Shown here: positions 22,865 to 34,296 of the stretch, piece by piece | How the letters are laid out: each line of letters starts with the position of its first letter | Position numbering within the stretch: position 1 is the first letter of the stretch | DNA from: Neopestalotiopsis rosae | Taxonomy: Eukaryota > Ascomycota > Sordariomycetes > Amphisphaeriales > Sporocadaceae | Direction: 5' to 3' | Assembly: GCA_023078685.1 (NCBI GenBank) | Contig: JALGAS010000003.1 | Span: 1,488,001 to 1,552,000, forward strand | DNA length: 64,000 nucleotides | Notes under the pieces: generated by a model | What the model was told of the DNA's origin: nothing | What the model saw: only the letters and a program-made list of their open reading frames with translations | Database searches by the model: none | Made by a program: the position numbers and the translations under genes

Positions 22865-25800
22865 TTAGGCTTCCTTCTTGGCCTTGGTCACCTGGTTTGA
22901 CGGTGTGGTTTGCAGGAAGAATGCCCTCTCAACGGCCTTCAGTGCCTCATCAATGAAGCTAGTAGTCATGTTAGCATTGTGATCAGGTAGTAAGGTGGGA
23001 TCTGCCAGGAGATAAAACTTACATTACAGGTGCGCTGATGGCTAGAACAGCCTTCCACTCAATCCAGTTCAGAGGCAGGATTGAGAACAAGGTCTGCAAG
23101 AAAGGAGTGTAGAGCAGGGCAAAGTGCAGCGCCATGGACAATGCAATAGCGTAGACAAGCATCATATTCTTCCAGAGGGGCAAAGTCAAAAGAGACTCGC
23201 TAGAAGACAGGGCGTTGACAGCGTTGAACATCTCAATGACAACCAAGATCGAAAGTGAGACGGTCGACGCAGACTTGGCCATGTCGTTGCTGAACATCTG
23301 GCAGCCAATCTCGGGGAAGTCGGACGAGCAGCGATGGAAGTTGGCCAGGTGCGAGAAGGAGATCTGAGGACCCTCAGAGTACAGCATGAACCACCAGGCG
23401 TAACCAGCAACAGTTGCAACACCAACGTAGGTGCCGATAACCAGGTATCTGAAGAACAACCAGCCACCAATGAGCGCCTCATCACGCTTCCTGGGGGATC
23501 GCTTCATGATGTCGTGGTCCGGAGGGTTGAAGGACAAGGCGGTAGCAGGAAGACCATCAGTGACAAGGTTGACCCAAAGAAGCTGCACAGGAATAAGAGC
23601 CTCGGGCATGCCAAGAGCCGCAGTGAGGAAGATGGAGACGACTTCGCCAATGTTGGACGAGATCAGGTATCGAATGAACTGTTGAGTGTTGTTGTAGATC
23701 GAACGACCTTCCTCGATGGCGACCTCGATCGTAGCGAAATTGTCGTCGGTGAGCACCATATCGGCAGCCAACTTGGAGACATCGGTACCGGAACCCATGG
23801 CAACACCAATATCAGCCTTCTTCAGAGCCGGAGCATCATTGACACCGTCACCAGTCATTGCGACAACCTCGTTGAGCGACTGAAGCAAATCCACGAGCTT
23901 GGACTTGTGGCTAGGCTCCACACGGGAGAAGAGAGAGGCATGCTTAGCGGCGTCCAATTGCTGTTCGGGGCTGAGGTTATCAAACTCTCTTCCAGTAAAG
24001 CTCTTGCCAGTGAGATCCTCGTTGGTTCCGAAAACACCGATCGAACGGCAGATACTCTCAGCCGTGTTACGGTTGTCTCCAGTGATTACAATGACACGAA
24101 TTCCGGCAGCCTTGCACTTCTTGATGGCACCAGCAACCTCGGGACGAGGGGGATCCAGCATGCCAACAAGTCCGAGAAGAGTCAAGTTCTGCTCAAGCTC
24201 AGCATATTGCGCGGTAGACTTGGCAGTCTTCAAGAGTGGGTTCGAGGCAACATCATCCAGGCTGGCGAGAGCAATGACACGAAGGCCGCGGTTTCCATAT
24301 TCGACGACCTCCTTCATCAAAACATCATAGAGTGACTTGTTCATGGGAACTCGCTTTCCAGCGGTACCAACCAGAGTGTGTGTGCAACGCTCAATGACAG
24401 ATTCCGGGGCACCCTTGACAAGGAGCTTCTGCTTCTGACCATCCTGAACCAGAACAGACATGCTCTTGCGGTCGCGGGAGAATTCAAAGGTGGCAAGGCG
24501 AGGGTACTGCTTCTCGTAAACGGCACTGGCGTGATGGAGGCAGTCTTCGGGATTGGCGCTGGCTGGGGCACAAGGTCCAATCTTCTCGGCAAGAACACGC
24601 AGGGCACCTTCAGTGGGCTCACCAACATTGGAGAAGTTACCACTGCGAGCATCATAAGCTAGGCGGGCGTCGTTGCAGAGTGCGGCAACCTCGTTGATCT
24701 GACGAATGGTGCTAGAGCTTTCCGTCAGGTTGGACAAGACCTTGCCATCGCGCTTGATGTCACCCTTGGGAGCAAAAGTTGAGCCCTCAACATCGATCTC
24801 TTCCAAATCGGTATGGTTCTCGGCAATAAAAACAAGCTTGTTGACGCTCATCTGGTTGGTGGTTAATGTACCAGTCTTGTCCGAGCAAATGACACTGCAG
24901 CTGCCAAGGGTCTCGACAGAGGGCAAGCTGCGCACAACGGCGTTCTTTGCAGCCATCTTGCGTGTTCCGAGAGCGAGACAAGTAGTAATGACAACAGCCA
25001 AACCTTCAGGAATTGCAGCAACACCAAGAGAGACGGCAATCTTGAGGTAGTAGATGGCACCCTTGGTCCAGTTTCCGTGGCTGGGATCAGCAAAGTGAGG
25101 AATGTTGATCAACCAAACCAGAACACAGATGACAGTGATAACCTTGGCCAAGGAATCTCCAAAGTCGTTGAGCTTCTGCTTGAGAGGGGTGGGCTCGGAG
25201 ATTTGAGCAGTGATGCTTTCGTGGATATCACCAATGGCCGTGTTCGAACCAGTCAGGACAACGACCGCCTTTGCGCGGCCAGTGACGACAGTAGTACCCG
25301 AAAAGAGAATGTTGATCTGATCCTGCAGCACGGCCTTGTCATCCTTGACCACAGCACTGGGATCCTTGCTGACACTCTCGCTCTCACCAGTCAAGATGGC
25401 CTGGTCCACGGAGAAACTGTTACTGTCGATGGAGACGATTCTGCAGTCGGCGGGAATTCTGTCGCCAACGGAGACGGAGACGATATCACCGGGCACCAGC
25501 TCTTCCGCCTTGACCTTGGTAGCGTGACCATTGTTTCGAATCACCTTGGCCTCGTTTGCAGAGTATTCTTGGAGGGCAGCAATGGCCTTTTCAGCACTGC
25601 TTTCTTGAGAAACACCGACGACAGCATTTAGGATGAGGATAGTGAGGATCTAGAGCAAACGGCGCGTTAGTAATGAACAATTGCGCAAAAGGCAGCAGAG
25701 GCGCCAAACATGGTCTAGACATGGTACTTACAACGGCGGGATCAACGAATGCGCTCCAGCCACCTTCTTCTTCGAACAGGGCGAGCACAAAGGACACGGC

Positions 25801-26077
25801 GGCGGAACCGAGCAGGATGATGACCAGCTGGTCTTTGAACTGCTCGAGAATGAGCTCCCAGAGAGGTGTTGGTGGTTCTTCGGGGATAGCTGCGTAGAGG
25901 AAACCTGGTTAGTACTGGGACAAGGCAGATGATCAGCAGCTGGGACTTTTGTCGCATACCATTCTTTCCGTGTTTCGTTCTCAGATCGATAACCTGGGAG
26001 TCTGTAAGACCGTCGGTCTGGTTGACGCCGAACTCGGCCAGGACATCCTTTATAGGCCTCGCGAAGGAGTTGTCCAT
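22865..26077 (-). CDS. nca-1: SERCA-type endoplasmic reticulum Ca2+-ATPase
   Basis: Four exons (26077-25960, 25889-25732, 25649-23023, 22958-22865) encode 998 residues. P-type ATPase hallmarks are intact: TGES in the actuator domain (about 179-182), IPEGL in helix M4, the phosphorylated Asp349 in [10 protein letters not shown] (matching Asp351 of mammalian SERCA), KGAPESV for ATP binding, and [21 protein letters not shown] at the hinge. The N-terminus ([17 protein letters not shown]) and the M2 segment [16 protein letters not shown] also fit SERCA. The pump moves cytosolic Ca2+ into the ER. Budding yeast lacks this subtype, whereas filamentous fungi have it (Neurospora NCA-1). The protein ends KKEA, a match to the dilysine KKXX ER-retrieval signal, encoded in a separate 94-nt last exon. 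Confidence 0.95.
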
Positions 26078-28445
26078 GGCGGGCAGGGTTGTCTTGGAGG
26101 TTTGGGTGGATGCGTGCGGGGGAAGGTCTATACGTTGTCTTAACAGGAACTGAAGTCGCAATTCTATAAGATTCGGCAACGAGGTTTATGTTAAAAGAAA
26201 GGCTGCGCCGCGGCAGAGATGCAGTGCAGTGCAGTGCAGGCAATGGTAATGTGGATTGTGTAAGCGGACGGACTGGGGAACGTCGGCGGGTTTTTGGTCC
26301 TGTTCTTCAACACTTTCCGTCAGAAGAAGCTAAGGCCACTGTCGCTCTTCACCAGGATGTATGCGAAACAGTCTTGCCGCAGAGAAATAATCTGTGCGAA
26401 GGACGTTGGAAATCAGGAAGGAAAAACAAAAAGACGAGACAGAGACCAGAGAAAAAAAGAACGAAACGTCGTATCGATTTTCTCTGTGGATCGGATTCGC
26501 CCTTCCGCAAGTCACAACGTGTTCTTAGCTACGAGGTACATACCTAGCCAGTAGTATTACATGCGACTAAATCCAACTGAGTTGAGGCTAGCCGAACACT
26601 TTGCGCTGGGGTCCCTTTGGTGCCTGCAGTGAGTGACATGACCTAAAAAGTCGCCGCCGCCGCCTTGCTGGATTGGATTTCTGTGCCTGTTTCCAGCTCG
26701 GACAGCCTAGAGGAGTCCCTTAGATAGCTCGCTCACTTGTCGCAGGGTCCCGGGGTCGCCATCCCTGGTTATTGAGGGGTCGAGGCGTTGGTGCTGATTG
26801 GACCCGTGTCAAGGTCCTGCAGCGGCGTCAGCGAGGCTGCTCAGTACCTGCCCTCGCTACCGTCCACCTGCCACCCAAGTGCTGCTGCTTGATTCATGTA
26901 CCTCATGTAGGTAATACTGCATCTGAGAAAATTCTAGATTTCGCCAGAGCCCAGTCACACCGCAGACTGCAAACAAGCCAATTGGGCACTCTGCGTAGGG
27001 ACGCTGCTTACCTACATTACCTCATTGTACCCATCAATTTTTTCCGTTGTGGCGGCGGGGAAAGAGATAGAGAAGGAAAGAGAAGTCCCCGATCCCATCC
27101 CCTGCTACTGATAGGCCAACCCCATATAGCCGATTAATCTTTGCCATAGTTATCATCTGGAGTATAGAGGTTATTCCATTGGTCATATGTGTTGGGTATA
27201 AAATTCCCCCATTGGTATGATATTCTTTAAGCATAAATGCTGAAAATCTGTCAAGCAATCAAGAATATCACTACACACGGACAACTCCGATGTGCTGATT
27301 CTGTAATCATCTCAAGAGGCAAGCAGGGCGAGTCATCTGAGGATGCACATCACCTTTTGTATATCGCCCCCATTGAGGAGGAGAAAATCCACAAAACCTG
27401 CTCACTGCTCTCCGTGTTTGCCAATGTCTCTTGTTCCTTCTCTCTTGCCAGTGCCGAATACCGAAACAACTAATAATCAAGGAGAGCACTGCCCACCCCC
27501 AGTACTCCTCTAATGAAGCGGACTGGTGGTCCACCAAGACGATCTGACGCTCAATTGTGAAGAAGAAACGCTGCTGTCCAGCGCATAGGTACTAGTTTTC
27601 CGCCCGACGATGGTCAGAGGTGGAGTCCAGACGAGCCGCTGTAACCGAGTGCTGTTTGTTGCCGTGCCGGGATTCCTGCCTTATTACATAGCCAGACTAG
27701 AGATCTGCTACGGCACCATCCTCTAGCAACCGCCCCACGTTTTGCATATTTGTATATTTAATTATATATAGATATAATATAGTCTTGTAACACGCCGCCT
27801 GTCCAGTGAGAATCATCGGATCCATTTGTAGCGTCTACTTTGATTCTGAGCAAGACTCTTTCTCAAGGACCAAAGCTGTTAATGCTGGATCCTATTACAA
27901 GCCTTCTCTTTGTTTTCGGCCTCATGTGAGATTCAGTGCAGTGAGGTGGCTAGTCATCATGATAGTGCAAACTCAGCACGTCTCGTTCTATGCATTATAC
28001 AATCACTCCCCACCGAGGCTGCTCCTTCTTTTTTGGCACAAAACAAGACTGCATCATCGCAACCACTATTGTTTGTTGAGGTTTTGCGTTGATAAGTGGT
28101 CAGTATATCAGTCAGAATTCTCTTGGCCAACGCCAGTCTTCAGACGAACCAATCACCAATGATATCACCATTTTCTTCTTTTAATGTTACAAAATAAGGG
28201 CCGCCAACTCTGAGAAGATTGCGGGTTGCCGGTCCAGCACTTGACGGTAGGTAGCGATCAGTGTTGCTGGGGAAGAAGACGAATCCTACTGCATCCCTGA
28301 ATCCGAACTTTAGCGACTGCTGCCTGGTCACTTGTTACCAAAAGGTATAGTACATCACGATGTAAACATCTCAGTGATAGTCTCGGCTTTCTCTCTTTCT
28401 TTCTACTCGATATTGAATATCCAGTACTCAGCAGACTACACCACC
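26078..28445. other. 2.4-kb divergent intergenic region
   Basis: No supported gene between the Ca2+-ATPase start and the orphan gene at 28446. It includes a (GCAGT)n repeat just upstream of the ATPase gene, and AT-rich sequence near 27750-27780 (TTAATTATATATAGATATAATATAG). Confidence 0.5.
26221..26239. repeat. GCAGT pentanucleotide repeat
   Basis: Three and four-fifths perfect copies of GCAGT, 144 bp upstream of the Ca2+-ATPase start codon, likely in its leader or promoter. Confidence 0.85.
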
Positions 28446-29822
28446 ATGGAACACATGATAAAACCCTTTATGCGAGTTCAGCGAAAGCTCGACGACGCAG
28501 ACTCACTAACTGCACGGTTTCCCGAGCTGGAGCGTGCAGCGCTCTCATCAGAACCTGCTGTGGAAATCAGCGATCAGGACCGACGTCGTTTACTAGACCT
28601 TCCCGATGAAGACGAGGAAAGCGTCAACTTTGCTGCCGTCACAGAGTTGAGCAAGGCACAGCTCCTCGAACGGGCAATCAAGTCACCCCAGGCGCTGACC
28701 GATGGCGAGCTCGATCTGCTCATTTGGCGGTACTGGCGCCATGTCTCGAACGACGAGACTTCGGCCACCAGCGAGGCTCGCAAAGCACTGGATCCCGGGA
28801 GGAGCTGGCTGTCTCGCGGCCCATGGGAAGACCTCGAGGACCGTCTGACCCGGGCCCGGGAGCCACTCTATGAGGAGAATGAGCTCGAGGCGTGGAAAAT
28901 CGCGAACAAGGAACGGACATGGCGCAGTTCAGCCGACTTTAGGGCACAACAAGAAGAGAAGGTCAGACGTGCAATGTGCGACGCTGCCCCTTGGATCCAA
29001 CGAATGTGGACCGAAGACCTACAAGGCCAGCGCGAAGCACGCTGGGGCTATGCAATCTTCCGCGACCCGGCGATCGCGGCCGAGATGGGCGAAAGAGCCT
29101 ACGATGATTATCGATGTCGCGCGGACGGCATCATGCTGTGGGCAAAGTGGGCGCTACGTTGTGGTGACGGTATCGCCAATAGCTTCACGCAGCAGCAAAT
29201 TGAATGGCCGGCGGATCTGACCTCACCCAGGCAGGCGGCCGACGGAGGGCAGCAAGATCTCGGTGCGACTTTCCAGAGACTACGTGAGGCCTTCAAATCG
29301 GCTCTGGCTGCGCCCAAACATACATGGCGGCAGGGCCCGGGTATCAACGACAATCTGCTTCGGAACGTGTTTTTGGTTGTCGACCGAGATGCGGCGAATG
29401 CTCATCTCTCAAAATGGCCAATGACTATCGTCAGAGAGGCGGAACCTGGTCGGCCAGCAATGTTCAGTCAGGCCGGCGTTGGCGTCGACGACGCGTGGGT
29501 GTGGGCGGTAGATCCAGATTTCGAGCCAGAAAATGCGCCTGTTCCTGATGAAAGAGAAGACAAATCGGAACGTTATCAAGGGTATCTGCGTGTGCGTATG
29601 CAACAGCTGGTCAAGAACTTTTACGAGGCGCGACGTTGGCATGCGGACAAGTTTCCAATGGAGGCGTTGTGGAAGGCCGCCCAGATCAGCAGGAACCAGC
29701 TCTTCGTTTCGGTCAACGAGGATGAAGCAAAGCAATGGACATTATCGAGGGACACTGGTAGTGCCATGAGGGGCAATCGTGATATGGTGCCAGACGGCGA
29801 TAATCTCTCGTCTCCTCCATAA
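28446..29822 (+). CDS. Unrecognised 458-residue protein rich in Trp and acidic/basic residues
   Basis: A single exon. The start is placed at CCACCATGG (28446), an excellent Kozak context; the frame stays open upstream but has no better ATG. I do not recognise the family. The protein lacks a signal peptide and membrane helices. It is charged and Trp-rich: LLIWRYWRHVS, SWLSRGPWEDLEDRL, WIQRMWTEDLQGQRE, WAKWALRCGDG, DDAWVWAVDPDFEPE, EARRWHADKFPMEALWKAA. The coding quality, with a long frame, even composition and no low complexity, argues for a real gene. It may be a lineage-restricted fungal protein. The Trp/Arg pattern resembles soluble helical proteins, but no catalytic motif is visible. Confidence 0.75.
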   Translation: MEHMIKPFMRVQRKLDDADSLTARFPELERAALSSEPAVEISDQDRRRLLDLPDEDEESVNFAAVTELSKAQLLERAIKSPQALTDGELDLLIWRYWRHVSNDETSATSEARKALDPGRSWLSRGPWEDLEDRLTRAREPLYEENELEAWKIANKERTWRSSADFRAQQEEKVRRAMCDAAPWIQRMWTEDLQGQREARWGYAIFRDPAIAAEMGERAYDDYRCRADGIMLWAKWALRCGDGIANSFTQQQIEWPADLTSPRQAADGGQQDLGATFQRLREAFKSALAAPKHTWRQGPGINDNLLRNVFLVVDRDAANAHLSKWPMTIVREAEPGRPAMFSQAGVGVDDAWVWAVDPDFEPENAPVPDEREDKSERYQGYLRVRMQQLVKNFYEARRWHADKFPMEALWKAAQISRNQLFVSVNEDEAKQWTLSRDTGSAMRGNRDMVPDGDNLSSPP

Positions 29823-30891
29823 TCAGTAATCCACATCTCGCTGCGAGTCGCTGCCCTGTTGTTCGATTGCCAGGTATGCTGATATGGGGGCTGAACTACA
29901 CTGTCCATTTTCGATTCGCTGTTTACGCCCTAAAATTTACCCATTGCCAAAGTTGTTGATGAGCATGGAACGGTGAAATCATGAAATACAATGAGAAAAT
30001 GAATGAGTTCAGTCGTTTTACTCGCTTCTCCAACCGAGGGCTGTGACGGACAAATCCAACATCACTACTCGACGTGACACCACAATATTCCATAGAAAGA
30101 GCCAGATGAGTCCCTTCCTTGAGTTGACACACCCAATCTTAAACCAGCAGAGCTTCGTAGCTTGTCTATCGTTGTAAGTAGTTGCATCTACGATACGTGA
30201 TATACACTAATCCGTGTATACCATGTGTGGTGAGGTATAGCAAATGTTTTAATGAGTTCTATCAATATCGAAGTAGATCGTTCAGTATTCGTTCACATTA
30301 CCTGGGTGGATTGCTTTGGCTAGATGATTTGATTCCAGGTTGTAGTATTGTGGCCTATTGGCTATGTACCCCAGCCAACGTCAGCCTGTACGGTAATGCT
30401 ATGGTCTCCATATATCATATAGTAACGCTTGCTATGCATTATCCTCAGGAGAGATCTCGCTGAATACTGACCTATCATGCACCACGCATGCGTTCTCTAG
30501 TGCATCATGTCAATTTCTCAAAGTTGCAGCCAGAAACAACTTGCGCCTTGTGCGAGGGGGATGATGAATTGGTCGTCCTGATCATTAAGATTGATCACTT
30601 CGTCGTCTACGGATGTTGCTATCTAGAAGCTGCGAAAATTGCAGCACATCATCAAAGAATCCGCCTGTAAGCGGGGGGTCTCTTCCGTCTTCCCCCCAAT
30701 GCTGAGCGTGTCGCAGCCATGGCGCTGCTCGAATAATTATCCATTCCCTCGCAATATCCCTTACGACATCATCCATGTGTATTGTATGAGTAGCAGTTGC
30801 TACATGGAAGCATGTCTCTTTTTCGTAATCTCGTCATGACGCAAATGCGCCGGCATGACCCGTGTTTCCCAGCAATAGTAGTGGTAATTCT
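29823..30891. other. Convergent intergenic region
   Basis: Holds the 3' sides of the orphan gene (+) and the Ran gene (-). AT-richer than its surroundings, with no supported gene. Confidence 0.5.
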
Positions 30892-31836
30892 TTACAAGTC
30901 ATCATCCTCCTCCTCACCGGGCAGGGGCATGGCAGAGGCGGCAACCATCTCCTCCTCGTACTTCTTGAGAAGCTCCTGGTCGACCTGGGCGGTAGGGGGA
31001 GCCAGGGCAGGAGCAGCGACAAACTCCAGCTGAGGGTTACCAGCCAACTTGCGAGCGAGCCAGAGGAAGGGCTTCTCAAAGTTGTAGTTGGACTTTGCGG
31101 AGATATCGTAGTACTGGAGGTTCTTCTTGCGGTGGAAGGTGATGGTCTTGGCCTTGACCTTGCGCTCCTTCACATCAACCTTGTTACCGCAAAGGACGAT
31201 AGGAATGTTCTCGCAGACACGGACGAGGTCACCTGAATAGTTGGGTTAGAGATTCTGGTCTTGTTCAAAAGTTCGCATAGCAGAAGGACTTACGGTGCCA
31301 GTTGGGAACGTTCTTGTAGGTGATACGGGAGGTAACATCGAACATGATGATACCGCACTGTCCGTTGATGTAGTAACCGTCACGGAGACCACCGAACTTC
31401 TCCTGACCGGCGGTATCCCAGACATCGAAGGTGATTTGACCGACGTTCTTTTCCAGTTGTTAGCAAAATCGGCGCATCAGACAAGAGGGACGTTGGATGC
31501 CTTACGGTAGAGAAACCGAGAGGGTGGACCTCGACACCGAGGGTGGCCATGTACTTCTTCTCGAATTCACCAGTCAAGTGGCGCTTGACGAAGGTGGTCT
31601 AAATAGAGCGGTAATATGATTAGCATTTTTTATTGCGTTCAGTAAAGAGTCGTGGTTGATGGCATGTAATACCCCCTATGCCGGCGAGTCGCGATGGAAG
31701 GCATCGTGAGAAGACAGGGCGGCGGGGTAGAACAGGGAGGAACCTGAAGGATTGGAGTGAATGAGCTTACCTTTCCAGTACCACCATCACCGACAAGGAC
31801 CAGCTTGAAGGTCGCAACGGATTGTTGAGCAGACAT
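30892..31836 (-). CDS. GSP1: Ran/Gsp1 nuclear-transport GTPase
   Basis: Four exons (31836-31771, 31598-31506, 31447-31294, 31232-30892) encode 217 residues, the normal Ran length. GTPase boxes are all present: GDGGTGKTTF (P-loop, split by intron 1), the switch I motif [33 protein letters not shown] (switch II), GNKVDV, and [19 protein letters not shown]. The C-terminus ends in the acidic EEEDDDL expected of Ran. Ran-GTP drives nuclear import and export, spindle assembly and envelope formation. The intron 2 acceptor (GGAAAAG) lacks a pyrimidine tract, but a CTAAC branch site lies just upstream (31458-31462 on the minus strand). Confidence 0.97.
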
Positions 31837-33535
31837 TTTGAAGGATGACTGACAAGAGACCCTTTTGTGATGCTGTAAACAAGACGGACAAGAGACTGCG
31901 GCGCAAACGTCAGCGGGGGGTTATGATCTTTTGAGTAGATAACTTTGGGCTGGCTGAAACGTGCAGGGCAGGAACAACAAGAACAAAAGTTCGAGCTGCT
32001 GCACGCAATCAAATCGAGAGTTGACCTAGCAAGCAAGCAAAGAGGCCACGGAGATCTCGTTGGTGAAGGAGGTGTTTTGAGGGGTGTTTTTCGCTGCAGA
32101 TTAGACGTACCTTTGACCGCTGGTATGCAAAGTCAAAAAAAAGTGTGATGGGGAAGCAAGAGGCTTTGGGTAGACGGTTTGGTGTGTGGTGGTTTCTTGA
32201 CCGACGGGGTCGCTGTCAAAGTGGGTTGGGCTGTCTGTCTGCCTTTGCCTGGCCGACTTGTTTGGGTGGATAGGTTTGTGTTTATGAAAGCAGGGAAAGC
32301 TGGGCGGGTCGGGCTCGTGCTCTCTCTTTTTTTTTCTTCTCCCGGGCGCCTTAGCAACTGCAGTGGCCTCCCTTGGTTGGCTGCCCAGCGAAAATTTTTG
32401 AGCAAATTCGCAGGGACTAGCACGTGACTTGGCGGCGAGTTTTGATGGCTGGGCCTCAGGTTATTCAGGCCGCTGCACTAGGTAACACAGGTATTACGTA
32501 GTGATGGCGGGGTTGCTGAAAGGCTTGTTTGGCGCTGCAGCAATAGACAGCCAAGACTGGATGGAGGGGTAAAATCTCAGAGAAGCGCTAGACCAAGGCC
32601 GTCAAGTCTCAGGTAGCACTTATTATTGACTACGGCAAAGTAGTGAACCAAGTGTGACCTTTGAACAAATTTGACGGATCAAGATGAGACGCCTATATCT
32701 GCAGATTCTTTGTCTACAACCTCTCAAACGCTATCTCTGATCTGTCTGCGAACTACCAACACTGTCGAGATCCCCAACCAATCCTAGCTAGGCCTTCCTT
32801 CGAATATGAGTTATCAATTGCTGCTGAGTGAAACTACGGTTGCACTCCCACACTCTTGATTGCCCAAGCCTGTTATGCGTACGGAAATCTGGTCGGGCCA
32901 GTCTGGTAACTGTTGGCCGTCCAAAGAACATTTATACTTGGCTCATCACTTGGGCTTCAGGATTTGGGTAGTAATCATTGCTGAATAAGCAGATGCGCCA
33001 ATGTTGTCAGTGCCTGTTGTCGGGCTGCATTTCTAAGCAGCAGCCATTAGGCAGAAGCCATATTTTCAGAGCCCATCAACATCTAAGTAAGATAGGGCTG
33101 TCCCTGTAGCATTCCCGTTTCGCCCGCTGCCTGATGTTATGACATGGCACCTCAGTGCAGTGACCTTGTTCGATTTACAGGACAGGGGTTGGTTATCGGG
33201 CAGCCTGATGTATGCAATGTGGCCTAGAATTTTTGCTTCCTTTATGGTCCATCAGCAAGGAATCGCCTGGCAATGAGTAGACGATTGGCAAGGAATCGTC
33301 CATGTATCATATTTTTCTCTCTTCCTTGAAGTACACCGTAGGCCCAGAATCTGCATTCCGATGGCGCAGAAGACAGAGCATAGCTTGGATCATTGTATAG
33401 TAAGATCCTGAATCGCCGAATGTGTCGAAATAGACCAATGCAGTAGGCGGTATTGGGGGAGCATTTCATTACGCTTGTTACTACTGCTCTGAAACGACAG
33501 AGGTACTGTCGACCTAAGTGCTTGCCCGGTCGTTC
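31837..33535. other. Intergenic upstream of Ran and downstream of NAS2
   Basis: No supported gene. The part nearest Ran is rich in pyrimidines on the minus strand and should be promoter and leader; the part nearest NAS2 should be its 3' UTR. Confidence 0.5.
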
Positions 33536-34296
33536 TCAAATCGGAAGAATGTGGCATCCCAGCATTCCTCTACCACCCCAGTTTTGGCGTGGTGTCAGCA
33601 TGAGCTGGAGCTCCTGCCGTCTTGTTGCCTCACCTGGTCGTGATATCTTGACCAGTATATTTTGCTATTGATTCCAAGTTAGCCATCGTCGTATTATCAG
33701 AAACCATTCGTGGAGGCGGGGCTCACATTCTCATTGCCCTGGACGCATTCTGCAACCTTCTTAAGGCCATCGTGGTTGGCTTTGTTTACGTAACCAAAGT
33801 TGCGAATCTCATCGCCAGCCTTGAGCCCGGCAGTGTAGGCTGGGCTCCCCGGCACGACACTGTTGACTCTGGCAAACGACTCGTCCAATGTTGGGGCGAT
33901 GCTGTCACCTAGCATGCCTGCACCTGTCCTGCCCGCCGGCAGATCGTCGGTCTCTTCCAGACTGGCAAAGTGCTCGTGGAGGTGCTTCTCGATGGCGCTC
34001 ATCAGATCCTTGTAGTCGTTGCGGAGATGGATAATGCGGGAACGTGTAGTTCGAATTTGTGCGACATCGATGTCGGCTCTGGGGAATCCATCCCTGGTTA
34101 GAGGAGTGTCCATATCGACGCCGTGAGAGTCGAGCACGCCACTGAGGGCTTTGAGCTCTGCCTCCATATCATCCTTCTTCTGAGATAGCTCGGCGAACGA
34201 CAAGTTCTTCGCATTACCATTTATGAGAGGGCGCGAGGATGGCCCCGAGGGAACGGTGGGTGCGTGGATGTTGTCCATTCTTAGAGGTCGTCCCAT
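33536..34296 (-). CDS. NAS2: 26S proteasome assembly chaperone Nas2/p27 (PSMD9)
   Basis: Two exons (34296-33727 and 33664-33536) around a 62-nt intron (GTGAGC donor, AATAG acceptor) encode 232 residues. The N-terminal half is helical (LSFAELSQKKDDMEAELKAL, RIIHLRNDYKDLMSAIEKHL) with DTPLTRDGFPRADIDV between, a strong Nas2 signature. A PDZ domain follows: FARVNSVVPGSPAYTAGLKAGDEI, FGYVN, then NILVKISRPG in exon 2. The C-terminus LTPRQNWGGRGMLGCHILPI is the conserved family ending, which fixes the second exon. Nas2 binds the Rpt5 C-terminus and delays docking of the proteasome base during assembly. A Met six codons downstream is an alternative start. Confidence 0.93.

Noticed and set aside
23334..24335. 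333-codon plus-strand frame opposite the Ca2+-ATPase gene
   Set aside because: It is antisense to a certain SERCA exon. Its long openness follows from the codon bias of that exon, and it has no domain of its own.
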